A stretch of DNA of 64,000 bases, taken from NCBI GenBank assembly GCA_001443495.1, contig LDXR01000003.1:77781-141780 (forward strand), read 5' to 3'. A program made the position numbers and the translations under genes. This document shows positions 1-9,259 of the stretch, one piece after another. The number at the start of each line of letters is the position of its first letter. Positions within the stretch are counted from its first letter, which is position 1. Under the pieces are notes generated by a model that was not told the DNA's origin, made no database searches, and worked only from the letters and a program-made list of their open reading frames with translations. The DNA comes from a candidate division NC10 bacterium CSP1-5 (lineage in GTDB: Bacteria; Methylomirabilota; Methylomirabilia; Methylomirabilales; CSP1-5).

Positions 1-3000
1 CCGATCACCCCCTCCTCGGCGATGGGCGAGTGGGCAGACCAGTGGGCCGCCGAGGGCAGGACGAACATCTGGGGTACGGTCCCGCGCGTGGTGGAAATGC
101 AGAGCGAGGGGGGTGCCGCTGGCGCCGTCCACGGGGCACTTCAGGCAGGCTCCCCGACCACCACCTTCACCGCCTCGCAGGGCCTGCTCCTCATGATTCC
201 CAACATGTACAAGATCGCCGGGGAGCTCACCGCGACCGTGTTTCACGTCGCCGCCCGCTCGGTGGCCGCCCAGGCCCTCTCTATCTTCGGCGATCAGAGC
301 GACGTCATGGCCACGCGGGCCACCGGCTTCGCCCTGCTGGCCTCCAACTCGGTCCAGGAGGCGATGGATTTTGCCCTGATCGCGCAGGCCGCCGCCCTGG
401 AAGCCCGGATCCCGTTCCTCCATTTCTTCGACGGCTTCCGTACCTCCCACGAGGTGATGAAGGTCGAGCCCCTCGCCCCTGAAGAGATCCGAGCAATGAT
501 AGACGAGGACCTGGTGCGGGCCCACCGGCGCCGCGCCCTCTCTCCGGACCGCCCCTTCATCCGCGGCACGGCCCAGAACCCTGACGTCTACTTCCAGGCC
601 CGCGAGGCAGTCAATTCCTACTACCTGGCCTGCCCGACCATCGTCCAGAACGCCATGGACAAGTTTGCCCGCCTCGTTGGCCGGTCATACCATCTCTGCG
701 ATTACGTCGGCGCCCCGGATGCGGATCGCGTGCTGGTTCTCATGGGCTCCGGCGCCGAGGCGGCGCAGGAAACGGTCGAGTATCTGGCGGATCGCGGGGA
801 GAAGGTGGGCCTGCTGAAGGTGCGTCTCTACCGCCCCTTCTCGGTCGAGCACTTCGTGGCCGCCTTGCCCCCCACCGTCAAGACCCTCGCCGTCCTCGAC
901 CGCACCAAGGAGCCGGGGAGCGTCGGTGAGCCGCTCTACCTCGATGTGATTACGGCCGTCATCGAAGCGATGGCCGCCGGCCGGGCTCCGTTGCGCGCCG
1001 CCCCCCGCATCATCGGGGGCCGCTACGGGCTCTCCTCAAAGGAGTTCAGCCCGGCCATGATCAAGGGGATCTTCGATGAAATGACCAAGGCGCAGCCCAA
1101 GAACCATTTCACGATCGGCATCCACGACGACGTGACGCAGACGAGTCTCGAGTACGACCCCGCCTTCTCCACCGAGCGCCCCGAGACCATCCGGGCGGTC
1201 TTCTACGGCCTCGGGGCCGACGGGACGGTAGGCGCCAACAAGAACTCCATCAAGATCATCGGTGAGGAGACCGACAACTACGCCCAGGGCTACTTCGTCT
1301 ACGACTCCAAGAAGTCTGGGTCGGTCACCATCTCACACCTGCGCTTCGGCCCCCAGCCGATTCGCTCGACCTATCTCATCGATCGGGCCAATTTCGTCGC
1401 GTGCCACCAGTTTCCGCTCCTGGAGCGCCTCCACGTCTTGAAGACCGCCGAGCCCGGTGCCGCCTTCCTCCTCAACAGCCCCTACGGGCCCGCAGAGGTG
1501 TGGAGCTGCTTGCCCCGCGCGGTCCAGGAGCAGATCATCGGCAAGAAGCTGCGCTTCTTCGTGATTGACGGACACAAGGTCGCCCGCGAGGCCGGAATGG
1601 GGGGCCGCATCAACACGGTTATGCAGCCCTGCTTTTTCGTCCTGAGCGGCGTCCTGCCCCGGGACGAGGCCATCGCAGCCATTAAGGCCGCGATCGTCAA
1701 GACCTACGGGAAGCTCGGCGAGGCGGTGGTCCAGAAGAACATCGAGGCAGTGGATCGTGCGCTGGACCACCTGCACGAGGTCCGGGTCCCGGCAGAGGTC
1801 ACCAGCGCCTTCGATCTTCGGCCGCCGGTCCCGGCGGAGGCCCCCGACTTCGTCCGGAACGTCACCGCCAAGATGATCGCCCGGCAGGGGGACGACCTGC
1901 CGGTCAGCGCGCTGCCCATCGACGGCACCTACCCGAGCGGGACGACGAAATGGGAGAAGGCCAACATCGCGCTCGAGATCCCGGTCTGGGACCCCGACAT
2001 CTGCATCCAGTGCGGCAAGTGCGTGCTCGTCTGCCCCCACTCGGTGATTCGGGCCAAGGTGTACGAGCCAGCGGTCCTGGACAACGCACCCGCCACCTTC
2101 AAGTCCACGGCGGCCCGCTGGCGCGAATTTGCCAATCTCCACTACACGCTGCAGGTCTCGCCGGAGGACTGCACCGGGTGTACGCTGTGCGTCGAGGTCT
2201 GCCCGGTCAAGAACAAGAGCGAGGTGCGCCTCAAGGCCATCAACATGATGCCGCAACCCCCGATCCGCGACCAGGAGGCGCAGAACTGGGACTTCTTCCT
2301 CGGACTCCCCGAGACGGACCGCCGGGTGCTGAACGTCGGGCAGGTGAAGGACGCCCAGTTGCTCGAGCCGCTGTTCGAATTCTCCGGCGCCTGCGCCGGA
2401 TGCGGTGAGACCCCCTACCTCAAGCTGATGAGCCAGCTCTTCGGTGACCGCACCATCATCGCCAACGCGACCGGCTGCTCGTCGATCTACGGCGGCAACC
2501 TGCCGACCACCCCCTGGACCGTCAACCGCGAGGGCCGCGGCCCCGCGTGGTCCAACTCCCTGTTCGAAGACAACGCCGAGTTCGGGCTGGGCATCCGTCT
2601 GGCTCTGGACAAGCAGGGAGAATATGCGCGCGAGCTGCTCACGCGCTTGGCACCGACCGTCGGGGACGAACTGGTCCGGGATCTCCTCAACGCCCGCCAG
2701 TCGACCGAGGCGGGGATCCGGGAACAGCGCGAGCGCGTCCGGATTCTGAAAGCGCGGCTCGAGGGCGTCGACACGGCGGACGCCCGTGACCTTCTCGCGG
2801 TCGCCGACGCGTTGGTCAAGAAGAGCGTCTGGATCGTCGGTGGAGACGGTTGGGCCTACGACATCGGATACGGCGGCCTGGATCACGTCCTGGCGTCCGG
2901 CCACAACGTGAACCTCCTCGTGCTCGACACCGAGGTCTACTCCAACACCGGCGGGCAGGCCTCCAAGGCCACGCCCCGCGGCGCGGTGGCCAAGTTCGCC

Positions 3001-3498
3001 GCCGCGGGCAAGGCGACGCCCAAGAAGGACCTGGCGATGATGGCCATGACCTACGGCTACGTCTACGTCGCCCGGATAGCCATGGGGGGGAGCGACACCC
3101 AGACGATAAAAGCCTTCCTGGAGGCGGAGGCCTACGAGGGGCCCTCCCTCATCATCGCCTACAGCCACTGCATCGCCCATGGCTACGACCTCGCCCACGG
3201 GATGGAGCAGCAGAAGGCCGCCGTCCTCTCGGGGTACTGGCCCCTGTTCCGGTACAACCCGGACCTGGTCAAGGAGGGGAAGAACCCGCTCCAGCTCGAC
3301 TCCAAGCCACCGACCCTCCCCCTGGAGAAGTACATCTACAACGAGACCCGCTACACCATGCTGGCCCAGAGCAAACCGGACCAGGCGCGGTGGCTGCTGC
3401 AACTGGCCCAGGAGGACGTCCGGGCCCGCTGGAAGCTGTACGAGCATTGGGCCGCCATGCCGGTGGATGGCACGTCCAAGGAGGGCCACCATGGTTGA
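1..3498 (+). CDS. nifJ: Pyruvate:ferredoxin (flavodoxin) oxidoreductase, 5' truncated by window edge
   Basis: Catalyses pyruvate + CoA + oxidised ferredoxin to acetyl-CoA + CO2 + reduced ferredoxin in the cytoplasm. The frame is open to base 1, where it reads PITPSSA before the first ATG at 22, matching the N-terminal TPP-side motif of the family, so the true start lies outside the window. About 1165 residues are visible, close to full length for the single-chain enzyme. In order: pyrimidine-binding domain, C-terminal-like transferase domain, gamma domain, an 8Fe ferredoxin insert (CIQCGKC near residue 668, CTGCTLC near 724), a third cluster motif CAGCGE near 798, and the TPP-binding [12 protein letters not shown] near 949 with [11 protein letters not shown]. 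It overlaps the next gene by 8 bases. The reaction is reversible, so the direction cannot be read from sequence. Confidence 0.97.
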   Translation, partial: PITPSSAMGEWADQWAAEGRTNIWGTVPRVVEMQSEGGAAGAVHGALQAGSPTTTFTASQGLLLMIPNMYKIAGELTATVFHVAARSVAAQALSIFGDQSDVMATRATGFALLASNSVQEAMDFALIAQAAALEARIPFLHFFDGFRTSHEVMKVEPLAPEEIRAMIDEDLVRAHRRRALSPDRPFIRGTAQNPDVYFQAREAVNSYYLACPTIVQNAMDKFARLVGRSYHLCDYVGAPDADRVLVLMGSGAEAAQETVEYLADRGEKVGLLKVRLYRPFSVEHFVAALPPTVKTLAVLDRTKEPGSVGEPLYLDVITAVIEAMAAGRAPLRAAPRIIGGRYGLSSKEFSPAMIKGIFDEMTKAQPKNHFTIGIHDDVTQTSLEYDPAFSTERPETIRAVFYGLGADGTVGANKNSIKIIGEETDNYAQGYFVYDSKKSGSVTISHLRFGPQPIRSTYLIDRANFVACHQFPLLERLHVLKTAEPGAAFLLNSPYGPAEVWSCLPRAVQEQIIGKKLRFFVIDGHKVAREAGMGGRINTVMQPCFFVLSGVLPRDEAIAAIKAAIVKTYGKLGEAVVQKNIEAVDRALDHLHEVRVPAEVTSAFDLRPPVPAEAPDFVRNVTAKMIARQGDDLPVSALPIDGTYPSGTTKWEKANIALEIPVWDPDICIQCGKCVLVCPHSVIRAKVYEPAVLDNAPATFKSTAARWREFANLHYTLQVSPEDCTGCTLCVEVCPVKNKSEVRLKAINMMPQPPIRDQEAQNWDFFLGLPETDRRVLNVGQVKDAQLLEPLFEFSGACAGCGETPYLKLMSQLFGDRTIIANATGCSSIYGGNLPTTPWTVNREGRGPAWSNSLFEDNAEFGLGIRLALDKQGEYARELLTRLAPTVGDELVRDLLNARQSTEAGIREQRERVRILKARLEGVDTADARDLLAVADALVKKSVWIVGGDGWAYDIGYGGLDHVLASGHNVNLLVLDTEVYSNTGGQASKATPRGAVAKFAAAGKATPKKDLAMMAMTYGYVYVARIAMGGSDTQTIKAFLEAEAYEGPSLIIAYSHCIAHGYDLAHGMEQQKAAVLSGYWPLFRYNPDLVKEGKNPLQLDSKPPTLPLEKYIYNETRYTMLAQSKPDQARWLLQLAQEDVRARWKLYEHWAAMPVDGTSKEGHHG

Positions 3499-4549
3499 TC
3501 TCACGACGCGCTACCTGGGGCTTACCTTGAAGAATCCCCTGGTGGCCTCAGCCTCGCCCCTGTGCGAGGACATCGGCAACATCCGCCGGATGGAGGACGC
3601 GGGCGCCGCGGCGGTCGTGCTGCACTCCCTGTTCGAAGAGCAGATCACCCTGGAGAGCCACGACCTCGACCGCTATCTCACCCATGGCGCCGAATCCTTC
3701 GCGGAGGCGCTCACCTATTTCCCCGACATGACCGAGTACAACCTGGGCCCGGAGGGGTACCTGGACCACTTGCGCCGCGCGAAGGCCGCCGTGGATATCC
3801 CCATCATCGGCAGCCTGAACGGGGTCTCGACCGGTGGCTGGATTCGTTACGCCCGCAAGATCGAGGAGGCGGGCGCCGATGCCCTGGAGCTCAACGTCTA
3901 CTTCATCCCGACCGACGCGGAGATGACTGGCGCCGAGGTGGAGCAGATGTACGTGGATCTCATCCGCGACGTCAAGGCCAGCATCCGCATCCCCGTCGCC
4001 GTCAAACTCGGCCACGCCTTTAGCGCGATCGCCAATATGGGTCGGCGCCTGGATGAGGCCGGGGCGGACGCCCTGGTCCTCTTCAACCGCTTCTACCAAC
4101 CCGACTTCGACTTGGAGCACCTCGAGGTAACCCCAACCTTGACCTTGAGCAGTTCGTACGAGCTCCTCCTCCGGATCCACTGGGTGGCAATCCTTTTCGG
4201 CCACATCCGGCCGGATTTGGCGGTCACCGGCGGGATCCATACGGCCCAGGACGTCCTCAAGGCGATGATGGCCGGGGCGCGGGTGGCGATGATGACCTCC
4301 GCCCTGCTGAAACATGGGATCGACCATCTGGCCGCCGTACAGAAGGAGCTCGTGACCTGGATGGAAGAGCACGAGTATGAATCCATCCGCCAGATGCAGG
4401 GGAGCATGAGCTACCGGTCGGTGGCCGAGCCCGCAGCGTTCGAGCGGGCCAACTACATGCGCGTGCTCCGCTCCTACGCCCTGCGGACATCCCCTAAGGA
4501 TCCCCGAAGGGAGGCAAACCGCAGCGCCACGCGCGCAGAACCCTGTTGA
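3491..4549 (+). CDS. Dihydroorotate dehydrogenase-like FMN protein
   Basis: A 352-residue TIM-barrel flavoprotein of the dihydroorotate dehydrogenase family. Visible family features are the N-terminal [18 protein letters not shown], the PVAVKLGH strand and the FMN-phosphate motif [19 protein letters not shown]. The ATG at 3491 lies inside the end of the pyruvate oxidoreductase gene (ATGGTTGA overlap), implying translational coupling. Proteins of this type are commonly found beside nifJ-type genes and are annotated as DHOD-like. A true pyrimidine-biosynthetic role is doubtful because no other pyr gene is nearby. A role in ferredoxin-linked redox chemistry is inferred from position only. Confidence 0.88.
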   Translation: MVDLTTRYLGLTLKNPLVASASPLCEDIGNIRRMEDAGAAAVVLHSLFEEQITLESHDLDRYLTHGAESFAEALTYFPDMTEYNLGPEGYLDHLRRAKAAVDIPIIGSLNGVSTGGWIRYARKIEEAGADALELNVYFIPTDAEMTGAEVEQMYVDLIRDVKASIRIPVAVKLGHAFSAIANMGRRLDEAGADALVLFNRFYQPDFDLEHLEVTPTLTLSSSYELLLRIHWVAILFGHIRPDLAVTGGIHTAQDVLKAMMAGARVAMMTSALLKHGIDHLAAVQKELVTWMEEHEYESIRQMQGSMSYRSVAEPAAFERANYMRVLRSYALRTSPKDPRREANRSATRAEPC

Positions 4550-4567
4550 TCCCCTGAGGAGGTCGCG

Positions 4568-5113
4568 ATGCAACTGCCCCTGAAGATTACGCTCCGGGAC
4601 ATTACCCGCTCCGAGGCCCTGGAGGGCCTTATTCGGGAAAAGGCCTCCTGGTTGGAACTCTTCTACGACCAGATCATCGGCTGCCGGGTCGTTGTCGAGG
4701 GGCCGGTGCGCCACCACCGCAAGGGGGGGCCCTATACCGTGCGGATCGACCTCGGCGTCCCCGGCGAGGACATTGTGGTGAATCGCCAGGCGGCCGAGGA
4801 CCCCTATGTGGCGGTCCACGACGCCTTCGACGCCGCCCGGCGGCAGCTGCAGGATCACGTGCGCCGGCGGCGGGGTGTCGTGAAGGTCCATGAAGAGATC
4901 CCCCACGGACGCGTGAGCAAGCTCTTTCTGGACGAAGGCTATGGCTTCCTCGAGACGCCCGATGGGCGTGAGGTCTATTTCCATCGCAACAGTGTCCTCG
5001 GTGCCGACTTCGATCGCCTTTCTATCGGGACGGAGGTGCGGTTTGCGGAAGAGGAGGGCGAGAAGGGGCTTCAGGCCAGCACGGTGACCGTCGTCGGCAA
5101 ACACCACCCGTGA
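4568..5113 (+). CDS. HPF/RaiA-family ribosome-associated protein fused to a cold-shock-like domain
   Basis: The 181-residue product has two parts. Residues 1-110 resemble the ribosome hibernation factor HPF/RaiA (N-terminal MQLPLKITLRDI, RKGGPYTVRIDL, YVAVHDAFDAARRQLQDH). Residues 114-181 resemble a cold-shock OB fold, with GRVSKLFLDEGYGFLETPDG and EVYFHRNSV corresponding to the RNP1/RNP2 region. HPF proteins bind idle 30S subunits; the CSD could add RNA binding. A GAGG-type ribosome site precedes the ATG by 7 bases. It lies 18 bases after the DHOD-like gene and may share its transcript. The fusion is short compared with long-form HPF and carries the CSD where that form has a dimerisation domain. 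Confidence 0.85.
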   Translation: MQLPLKITLRDITRSEALEGLIREKASWLELFYDQIIGCRVVVEGPVRHHRKGGPYTVRIDLGVPGEDIVVNRQAAEDPYVAVHDAFDAARRQLQDHVRRRRGVVKVHEEIPHGRVSKLFLDEGYGFLETPDGREVYFHRNSVLGADFDRLSIGTEVRFAEEEGEKGLQASTVTVVGKHHP

Positions 5114-5128
5114 GCCTCACTGAGGCTC
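5112..5128 (+). terminator. Hairpin over the stop codon of the HPF/CSD gene
   Basis: A 7-bp perfect stem with a 3-base loop (GAGCCTC-ACT-GAGGCTC) begins in the stop codon. No U-tract follows, so it is either a weak terminator or an mRNA-stability hairpin. Confidence 0.3.
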
Positions 5129-5233
5129 GCCGCATCCAGTCCCCATCAGGGAGGGTGCCCGGCACTAGTCGGGCCGTCGCAACGGGGGACCATCGACTGT
5201 GGTCAGGTTGGGCCTCAACCGGAGGTGGGAAGA

Positions 5234-5917
5234 ATGGAACTTCGATACCCCAAGATGGAGGACGGGCAAAGAATAGAGATCTTTCAGGATCGTACGGAGG
5301 CGGGACGGGCACTGGCGGTGGAGCTGGGACCCCTCATTTCGCGTCCGGCGGTAGTGGCCGCCATTCCCCGAGGCGGTGTCGCCGTCGCTCTGCCGATCGC
5401 CACGGCGCTCGAGCTCCCCCTTACCGTCGTCTACGCCCGCAAGCTGATCTCTCCGGTGGCGCCAGAGCTCGCCTTCGGCGCCCTCGACGAGGACGGGGAG
5501 ATGCTCGTGGAGGAGGGCATCGTCCGCCTACTCGGGCTCCGCCCCCAGGATGTCGAGGAGGCGAGGACGAAGACAGCCGCTGAAATTCGCCGCCGGATGG
5601 CACGGTACGGGGTCCCGCCTCTGGCCCACTATCTCCCCGCGTGCGAGGTCGTCCTCGTCGATGATGGCCTGGCCACCGGCCTGACGATGCGCGCCGCGCT
5701 CGCCTACGCGCGCCGGCACGGTGCCCGCACGATCGTCGTGGCCACGCCGTGCGCCTCGGCCACGGCCGCCCAGCGCTTCCGGCGCGAAGCCGATCATTTT
5801 GTGAGCCTGATCGTGGACGAGTCCTTTGCCGCCGTGGGCGAATACTACGTGGACTTCTCCCCGGTCTCAGACGAGGAGGTCCTCGGCATGCTGGCAGTGG
5901 CTCGGCCGAAAGACTGA
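5234..5917 (+). CDS. Phosphoribosyltransferase-family protein
   Basis: A 227-residue type I phosphoribosyltransferase fold. The PRPP-binding signature VVLVDDGLATGLT is at about residue 140, and the early AAIPRGGVAVALPIA and YARKLISPVAPELAFGAL segments match the stand-alone PRTase family often annotated as putative phosphoribosyltransferase. ATG 5234 is preferred over GTG 5225 because GGAGG lies 8 bases upstream. The substrate base is unknown; such proteins are often found with stress or dormancy genes, which fits the HPF-like neighbour upstream. It converges on the next gene with only 10 bases between, and no terminator is evident. Confidence 0.85.
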   Translation: MELRYPKMEDGQRIEIFQDRTEAGRALAVELGPLISRPAVVAAIPRGGVAVALPIATALELPLTVVYARKLISPVAPELAFGALDEDGEMLVEEGIVRLLGLRPQDVEEARTKTAAEIRRRMARYGVPPLAHYLPACEVVLVDDGLATGLTMRAALAYARRHGARTIVVATPCASATAAQRFRREADHFVSLIVDESFAAVGEYYVDFSPVSDEEVLGMLAVARPKD

Positions 5918-5927
5918 CGCCACACCC

Positions 5928-6131
5928 CTACCGCCCTCTCAATGAGACCTTGAGGCCCTTCTTGTCCTGGACGACGTCCACCTTCTCTTCCCTGGCCAAC
6001 CAGCCGAGCCCCATGAGCAGGAGCTGCTCCGAAAGCTTCGTCGCCTGCTTCAGCTCGCTGAGCGTCGACTCGGTATGCTGATCAAGGTACTTCCAGGTAA
6101 TGCCCGCTGCGTCCCCAATCTGCTTTTGCAT
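5928..6131 (-). CDS. Small winged-helix protein (DUF2582-like)
   Basis: The 67-residue product starts MQKQIGDAAGITWKYL and continues with LSELKQATKLSEQLLLMGLGWLAREEKVDVV, an all-helical N-terminus followed by a wing, as in small winged-helix DUF2582 proteins. The start at 6131 has GGGAGG 5 bases upstream; the longer frame to 6155 has no ribosome site. Probably a DNA-binding regulator, but no target can be named. It is separated from the next minus-strand gene by 183 bases. Confidence 0.7.
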   Translation of the reverse strand: MQKQIGDAAGITWKYLDQHTESTLSELKQATKLSEQLLLMGLGWLAREEKVDVVQDKKGLKVSLRGR

Positions 6132-6314
6132 GGTACCCTCCCCATCCGGTTCCATTCGGACCCGGCATGACGTCAGGGTTTCTCACCCCGCCGAATCCCA
6201 CTGCTGGGTTGTCACGAAAACCACGGCGGGCAGGGGTCGTTCCCTTTTCTCGTCCCGTCTGAATCCGCACGTGCACGTGTTCGGGCACACGAGCCGCGGC
6301 CCCCGCGGAACGGC

Positions 6315-6656
6315 TCATCTCGCCGCCCGCTCGACCACGACGATTCGGTGCGCGACGTCCCCGTGCTCGCCTCGACTCCACTCGATACGCACCCGATCCC
6401 CGACTCGGATATCGGACAGCTGAATGGTTTGGTCTCCCGCTTTGATGACCGCGTTCGGCAACACCTCGGCTCCAACGGTCAAGCTATCCTTTCCCCTGGG
6501 GATTTGGACCACAACGGTTCGGCTCGCCAGGGTGACCGCCGCCACCTTCCCGGTATCCGCCCACTTCTGACCCCCTGCCCACGCCGGTCCGAGGTGAATG
6601 ATGCCGGCCAGGAGCAGGGCAAGCCCAGTGGAAACCACGCCTGATCTATTCCTCAT
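6315..6656 (-). CDS. Exported DUF5666-like beta-rich protein
   Basis: A 113-residue protein starting MRNRSGVVSTGLALLLAGI, with a cleavable signal peptide ending near AWAGG. The mature part is beta-strand rich (GKVAAVTLASRTVVVQI, IQLSDIRVGDRVRIEWSRG) and resembles DUF5666-type domains. ATG 6656 is chosen because AGGAGG lies 8 bases upstream. No cysteines or heme motifs. Function unknown; periplasmic. Confidence 0.6.
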   Translation of the reverse strand: MRNRSGVVSTGLALLLAGIIHLGPAWAGGQKWADTGKVAAVTLASRTVVVQIPRGKDSLTVGAEVLPNAVIKAGDQTIQLSDIRVGDRVRIEWSRGEHGDVAHRIVVVERAAR

Positions 6657-6719
6657 TGTCGTTCCTCCTCTGTGTTCGAAATCTGAATCGCGGACGACCA
6701 CGAGACTGGACGTCCCTTT

Positions 6720-6938
6720 TCAGACCGCCTCTCGCGCCCGCGAATAGATCGCCGCAAGGCACGCCGCCGCCTCCTCGGCAGTGAAGATCCCGAGCTCCTC
6801 GGCGGCGCGGACGATCTCTTCCCAGGATGGCCTGGGCGCGTCCCCCGCTCGCCGCGCCCGATCGCTGATGCAAATGGCGGCGAACAGGTCGGGCGGGGCG
6901 CGGACAATGAGCTTGCGCAGGAGCTGCTCAGGGTTCAT
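6720..6938 (-). CDS. Hypothetical small protein
   Basis: A 72-residue, mostly helical, alanine-rich product (MNPEQLLRKLIVRAPPDLF). Its ATG overlaps the stop of the upstream nucleotidyltransferase gene (ATGA), so it is probably translated from the same mRNA. I do not recognise a family. Support comes from the coupled start and the plausible codon pattern, not homology. Confidence 0.5.
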   Translation of the reverse strand: MNPEQLLRKLIVRAPPDLFAAICISDRARRAGDAPRPSWEEIVRAAEELGIFTAEEAAACLAAIYSRAREAV

Positions 6939-7975
6939 GCCGCTTCCTCCTCGGGACAGGCCCCGGACCGCCCAAGCCGACCCCGGAACTCGTCCGCCTT
7001 ACCGATCCGCGCCAGCGTCTCTACGATCCGGGCCTCGTCCCCCCAGTCGGACCAGTGGACCCCCATCACCGGCATAACCCCGAGGCGATGAGGGATCCTT
7101 TCTAGCAGGTCCCGGGAGAGGTTCACGGCCGGCAGGCTGTGGTACACGTCTTCCAGGGCTGCCGCCTCGCCGGACGCCCCCAGGGCCCCCCCGACGGATT
7201 GAAAGCGCGCCCAGAGCATGGGCAGTCCTTGCCGGAAACATTCAAGGAAGGTCGCGAGGCGACCCACCAGGACCAGGGAGTTCCACAGACATCCCTGTTC
7301 AAAGAGTTGCTCAGCGACGGAAGTCGCCGGTTTCTCCCAGAACTGCCGCACACCGAAGAAACCGTATCCCGCGTGCTGTGCAAGCTTGGCCCCCGGCTCA
7401 ATCCAGCCATACGCGGGCTCCGGGCGATCGGGCCCAATGCCCAGAAGGAGCAAGCGATCACCATGATCCCTGAGAAAGTGGACGGCTTGTCGGATGTATC
7501 CCATGAAGACTGCTTCCTCAAGGATGAAGTGATCCGATGGAAAAATGGCCACCGTGGCCGCCGGATCGCGGGCACGAATGTAGAGGAGCGGTAGAAGGAG
7601 ACCCGGAGCCGTGTCCCGGTTGCAGGGCTGGATCAGAAGCTGCTCAGGGGCGAGAGTCCGGAGTTGCTTTAGCGCCAGCTCCGTGTGGCCCCGAGTGATC
7701 ACGGTGAGAATCCGATCCCTGGGGATCAGTGTCGCCACCCGGTCCAGCGTATGTTGGAGCATGCTCCGTCGGCCGATCACTGCGCAGTACTGCTTCGGCA
7801 GGTCGGCCCCCATCAGGCGGCGCACCAGTCCGCGAAGCCGACGGCCTTCGCCTCCCGCGAGGATGATGGCCCACGGGTGGCCTGGGGTGGGCCCAAGCCC
7901 CTCGGCCTCGACTGCTGAAGCGGGCTCGCTCCGACCCTGCACCAGGGATGGCGTCGCGGTCGATTCAGAGTGCAT
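6935..7975 (-). CDS. Sugar-nucleotide transferase (mannose-1-phosphate guanylyltransferase-like)
   Basis: About 346 residues. The nucleotidyltransferase signature AIILAGGEGRRLRGL lies near residue 36, followed by LPKQYCAVIGRRSMLQHTLDR, VAIFPSDHFI and the FWEKP motif typical of ManC/Mpg-type GDP-mannose pyrophosphorylases. It lacks the C-terminal isomerase domain, so it is the monofunctional type. Two starts are possible: GTG 8020 (overlapping the upstream stop) and ATG 7975 with AGAGGG 6 bases ahead; the latter is preferred. No glycan operon surrounds it, so the physiological sugar is inferred only from the family. Confidence 0.82.
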   Translation of the reverse strand: MHSESTATPSLVQGRSEPASAVEAEGLGPTPGHPWAIILAGGEGRRLRGLVRRLMGADLPKQYCAVIGRRSMLQHTLDRVATLIPRDRILTVITRGHTELALKQLRTLAPEQLLIQPCNRDTAPGLLLPLLYIRARDPAATVAIFPSDHFILEEAVFMGYIRQAVHFLRDHGDRLLLLGIGPDRPEPAYGWIEPGAKLAQHAGYGFFGVRQFWEKPATSVAEQLFEQGCLWNSLVLVGRLATFLECFRQGLPMLWARFQSVGGALGASGEAAALEDVYHSLPAVNLSRDLLERIPHRLGVMPVMGVHWSDWGDEARIVETLARIGKADEFRGRLGRSGACPEEEAA

Positions 7976-8016
7976 GACGCCCTCTGGGATCGAACAGGAG
8001 AGTGTAAGGAGAATGC

Positions 8017-8583
8017 TCACTCGCGGTAGATCAAGTCCAGGTGCAATACCACCAGATCGTGATACTTCCCCTTCCGATCGAGGATGTAATCCCCGAACCG
8101 CGCGACTTCCTTGAAACCCCTGGCCCGGAACAGCTCGATGGCTGGCTTGTCGTCGGCCGGCAGCTCGACGTAGAGCCGCATCAGGCCCTCTCTTGTCGCC
8201 ACGTCTGCCAGCTCGGCAAGGAGCCGCGACGCGAGTCCTCTGTGCCGGAACTCAGGGTCCACGACCACGCGCACGCCCCCAAGATGCCGCCGCCAGCCCT
8301 GCCTGCGGCGGTGGAGCGTCGCATCGGCGATGATGCGACCACCGATCTCCACGACGAGAGGCAAGACGCGGTCGTAGTCGAGGCTCTGGGCCCACTGATC
8401 GATGACCGTGCCACCGGTCACGTCATCCTTGAGGACGCGCAGCTCCTGGTCGGGAATCCGCTTGAAGAACTCCGCTAGTTTGTCCCGGTCCTCCTTGACC
8501 ATGGGCCGCACGGTGACCTCGGTCCCGTCCTCCAGCTCCCAGAGCTGGGGATAGTCGATCAACAACCGCTCCGGCACCGCCAT
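8017..8583 (-). CDS. GNAT-family N-acetyltransferase
   Basis: A 188-residue protein with a complete GNAT domain: TVRPMVKEDRDKLAEFF at the start, the acetyl-CoA-binding segment VDPEFRHRGLASRLL, and AIELFRARGFKEVARF near the end. The ATG at 8583 follows GGAGGTGCGGCCG; the ATG at 8598 has a poorer site. Substrate unknown. It shares a transcript with the nucleotidyltransferase downstream (overlapping stop/start if GTG 8020 is used). Confidence 0.85.
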   Translation of the reverse strand: MAVPERLLIDYPQLWELEDGTEVTVRPMVKEDRDKLAEFFKRIPDQELRVLKDDVTGGTVIDQWAQSLDYDRVLPLVVEIGGRIIADATLHRRRQGWRRHLGGVRVVVDPEFRHRGLASRLLAELADVATREGLMRLYVELPADDKPAIELFRARGFKEVARFGDYILDRKGKYHDLVVLHLDLIYRE

Positions 8584-8697
8584 CGGCCGCACCTCCATTC
8601 ACCTCTCGCCCGTATCCGTCTCGCAGACCCCACCCCCGGAACTGCACACTTCCCGTGCGGTCATCACACATCCTCGCGGGCTGAGGGCCCCCGTCGC

Positions 8698-8946
8698 CTA
8701 GGTCTCGATCTGCGCAGGCTCCACGATGAACGCGACCTTCAGGTTCACGTGGTACTCGATGATCCTCCCGTCGCGCACGACCGCCCGGCTGTGCAGGACA
8801 TCGACGCCCGTAATATGGCGCAGCGTCTTCGCCGCCCGAGCGATCGCTTGCTGCGCAGCATCGCTCCAGCTCTTGTCAGACACGCCAACGAGTTCGATAA
8901 CCCGGATCACTCCAGGGGCCTTCGCGTGCTCCGCCTTCGGACTCAT
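8698..8946 (-). CDS. Dodecin-family flavin-binding protein
   Basis: An 82-residue dodecin. Family features are VIRVIELVGVSDKSWSDAA, the helix AIARAAKTLRHITGVDV and the closing strands GRIIEYHVNLKVAFIVE. Dodecins form dodecameric shells that store or buffer flavins in the cytoplasm. GGAGGGAGG precedes the ATG closely. A sigma-54-like element and two dyads lie upstream (9004-9188), placing flavin buffering under the same predicted control as several respiratory operons here. Confidence 0.92.
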   Translation of the reverse strand: MSPKAEHAKAPGVIRVIELVGVSDKSWSDAAQQAIARAAKTLRHITGVDVLHSRAVVRDGRIIEYHVNLKVAFIVEPAQIET

Positions 8947-9003
8947 ATCTGCCTCCCTCCTCTTTCAGGCTCCGCTCTCCGAGGCCGATCATATGCTGAG
9001 GTG

Positions 9004-9019
9004 AGCAACGGCCATTCCA
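9004..9019 (-). promoter_or_regulatory. Weak sigma-54 (-24/-12) element upstream of dodecin
   Basis: Minus strand reads TGGAAT-GGCCG-TTGCT. The GG and GC are exactly 10 bases apart and the -12 box is perfect; the -24 box has two mismatches. It lies about 60 bases from the dodecin start. Support comes mainly from the paired dyads upstream that recur at the other sigma-54 elements. Confidence 0.45.
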
Positions 9020-9084
9020 AAGTCCCAAACGAAGGTAAATTCTGGTTTCTAAAGGAACTCCGCTGCGATCCGGAAGCAGGAGGA

Positions 9085-9100
9085 GGGACACCGTTGTCCT
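9085..9100. promoter_or_regulatory. Proximal enhancer-like dyad (dodecin)
   Basis: GGGACA-CCGT-TGTCCT, a near-perfect inverted repeat with its centre about 75 bp upstream of the predicted -24 element. Same form as nine other sites in this window. Confidence 0.5.
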
Positions 9101-9172
9101 GCTGGAACACTCTCTTGCCTCTAACTATCTGTTTTCCCCGTAGCGAGACCTCTGGGGCTTTTCTTCCCCATT

Positions 9173-9188
9173 GGGACAGGATAGCCTC
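9173..9188. promoter_or_regulatory. Distal enhancer-like dyad (dodecin)
   Basis: GGGACA-GGAT-AGCCTC, a degenerate copy of the dyad, 88 bp from the proximal copy. The 313-base gap 8947-9259 otherwise contains nothing I can recognise. Confidence 0.35.
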
Positions 9189-9259
9189 AACTCCTCAGAC
9201 ACCGCTCGGTGGTCTGCCGGTCGTTTCCGAAATTTTGTTCTCCGCGTTCTCGGTCGCCC

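Noticed and set aside
1333-3504. Long minus-strand frame (723 codons) opposite the pyruvate oxidoreductase gene
   Set aside because: It is antisense to a gene with complete family motifs, has no recognisable domain, and is explained by high GC content. The same holds for the plus-strand frame at 30888-33869 opposite the molybdoenzyme.
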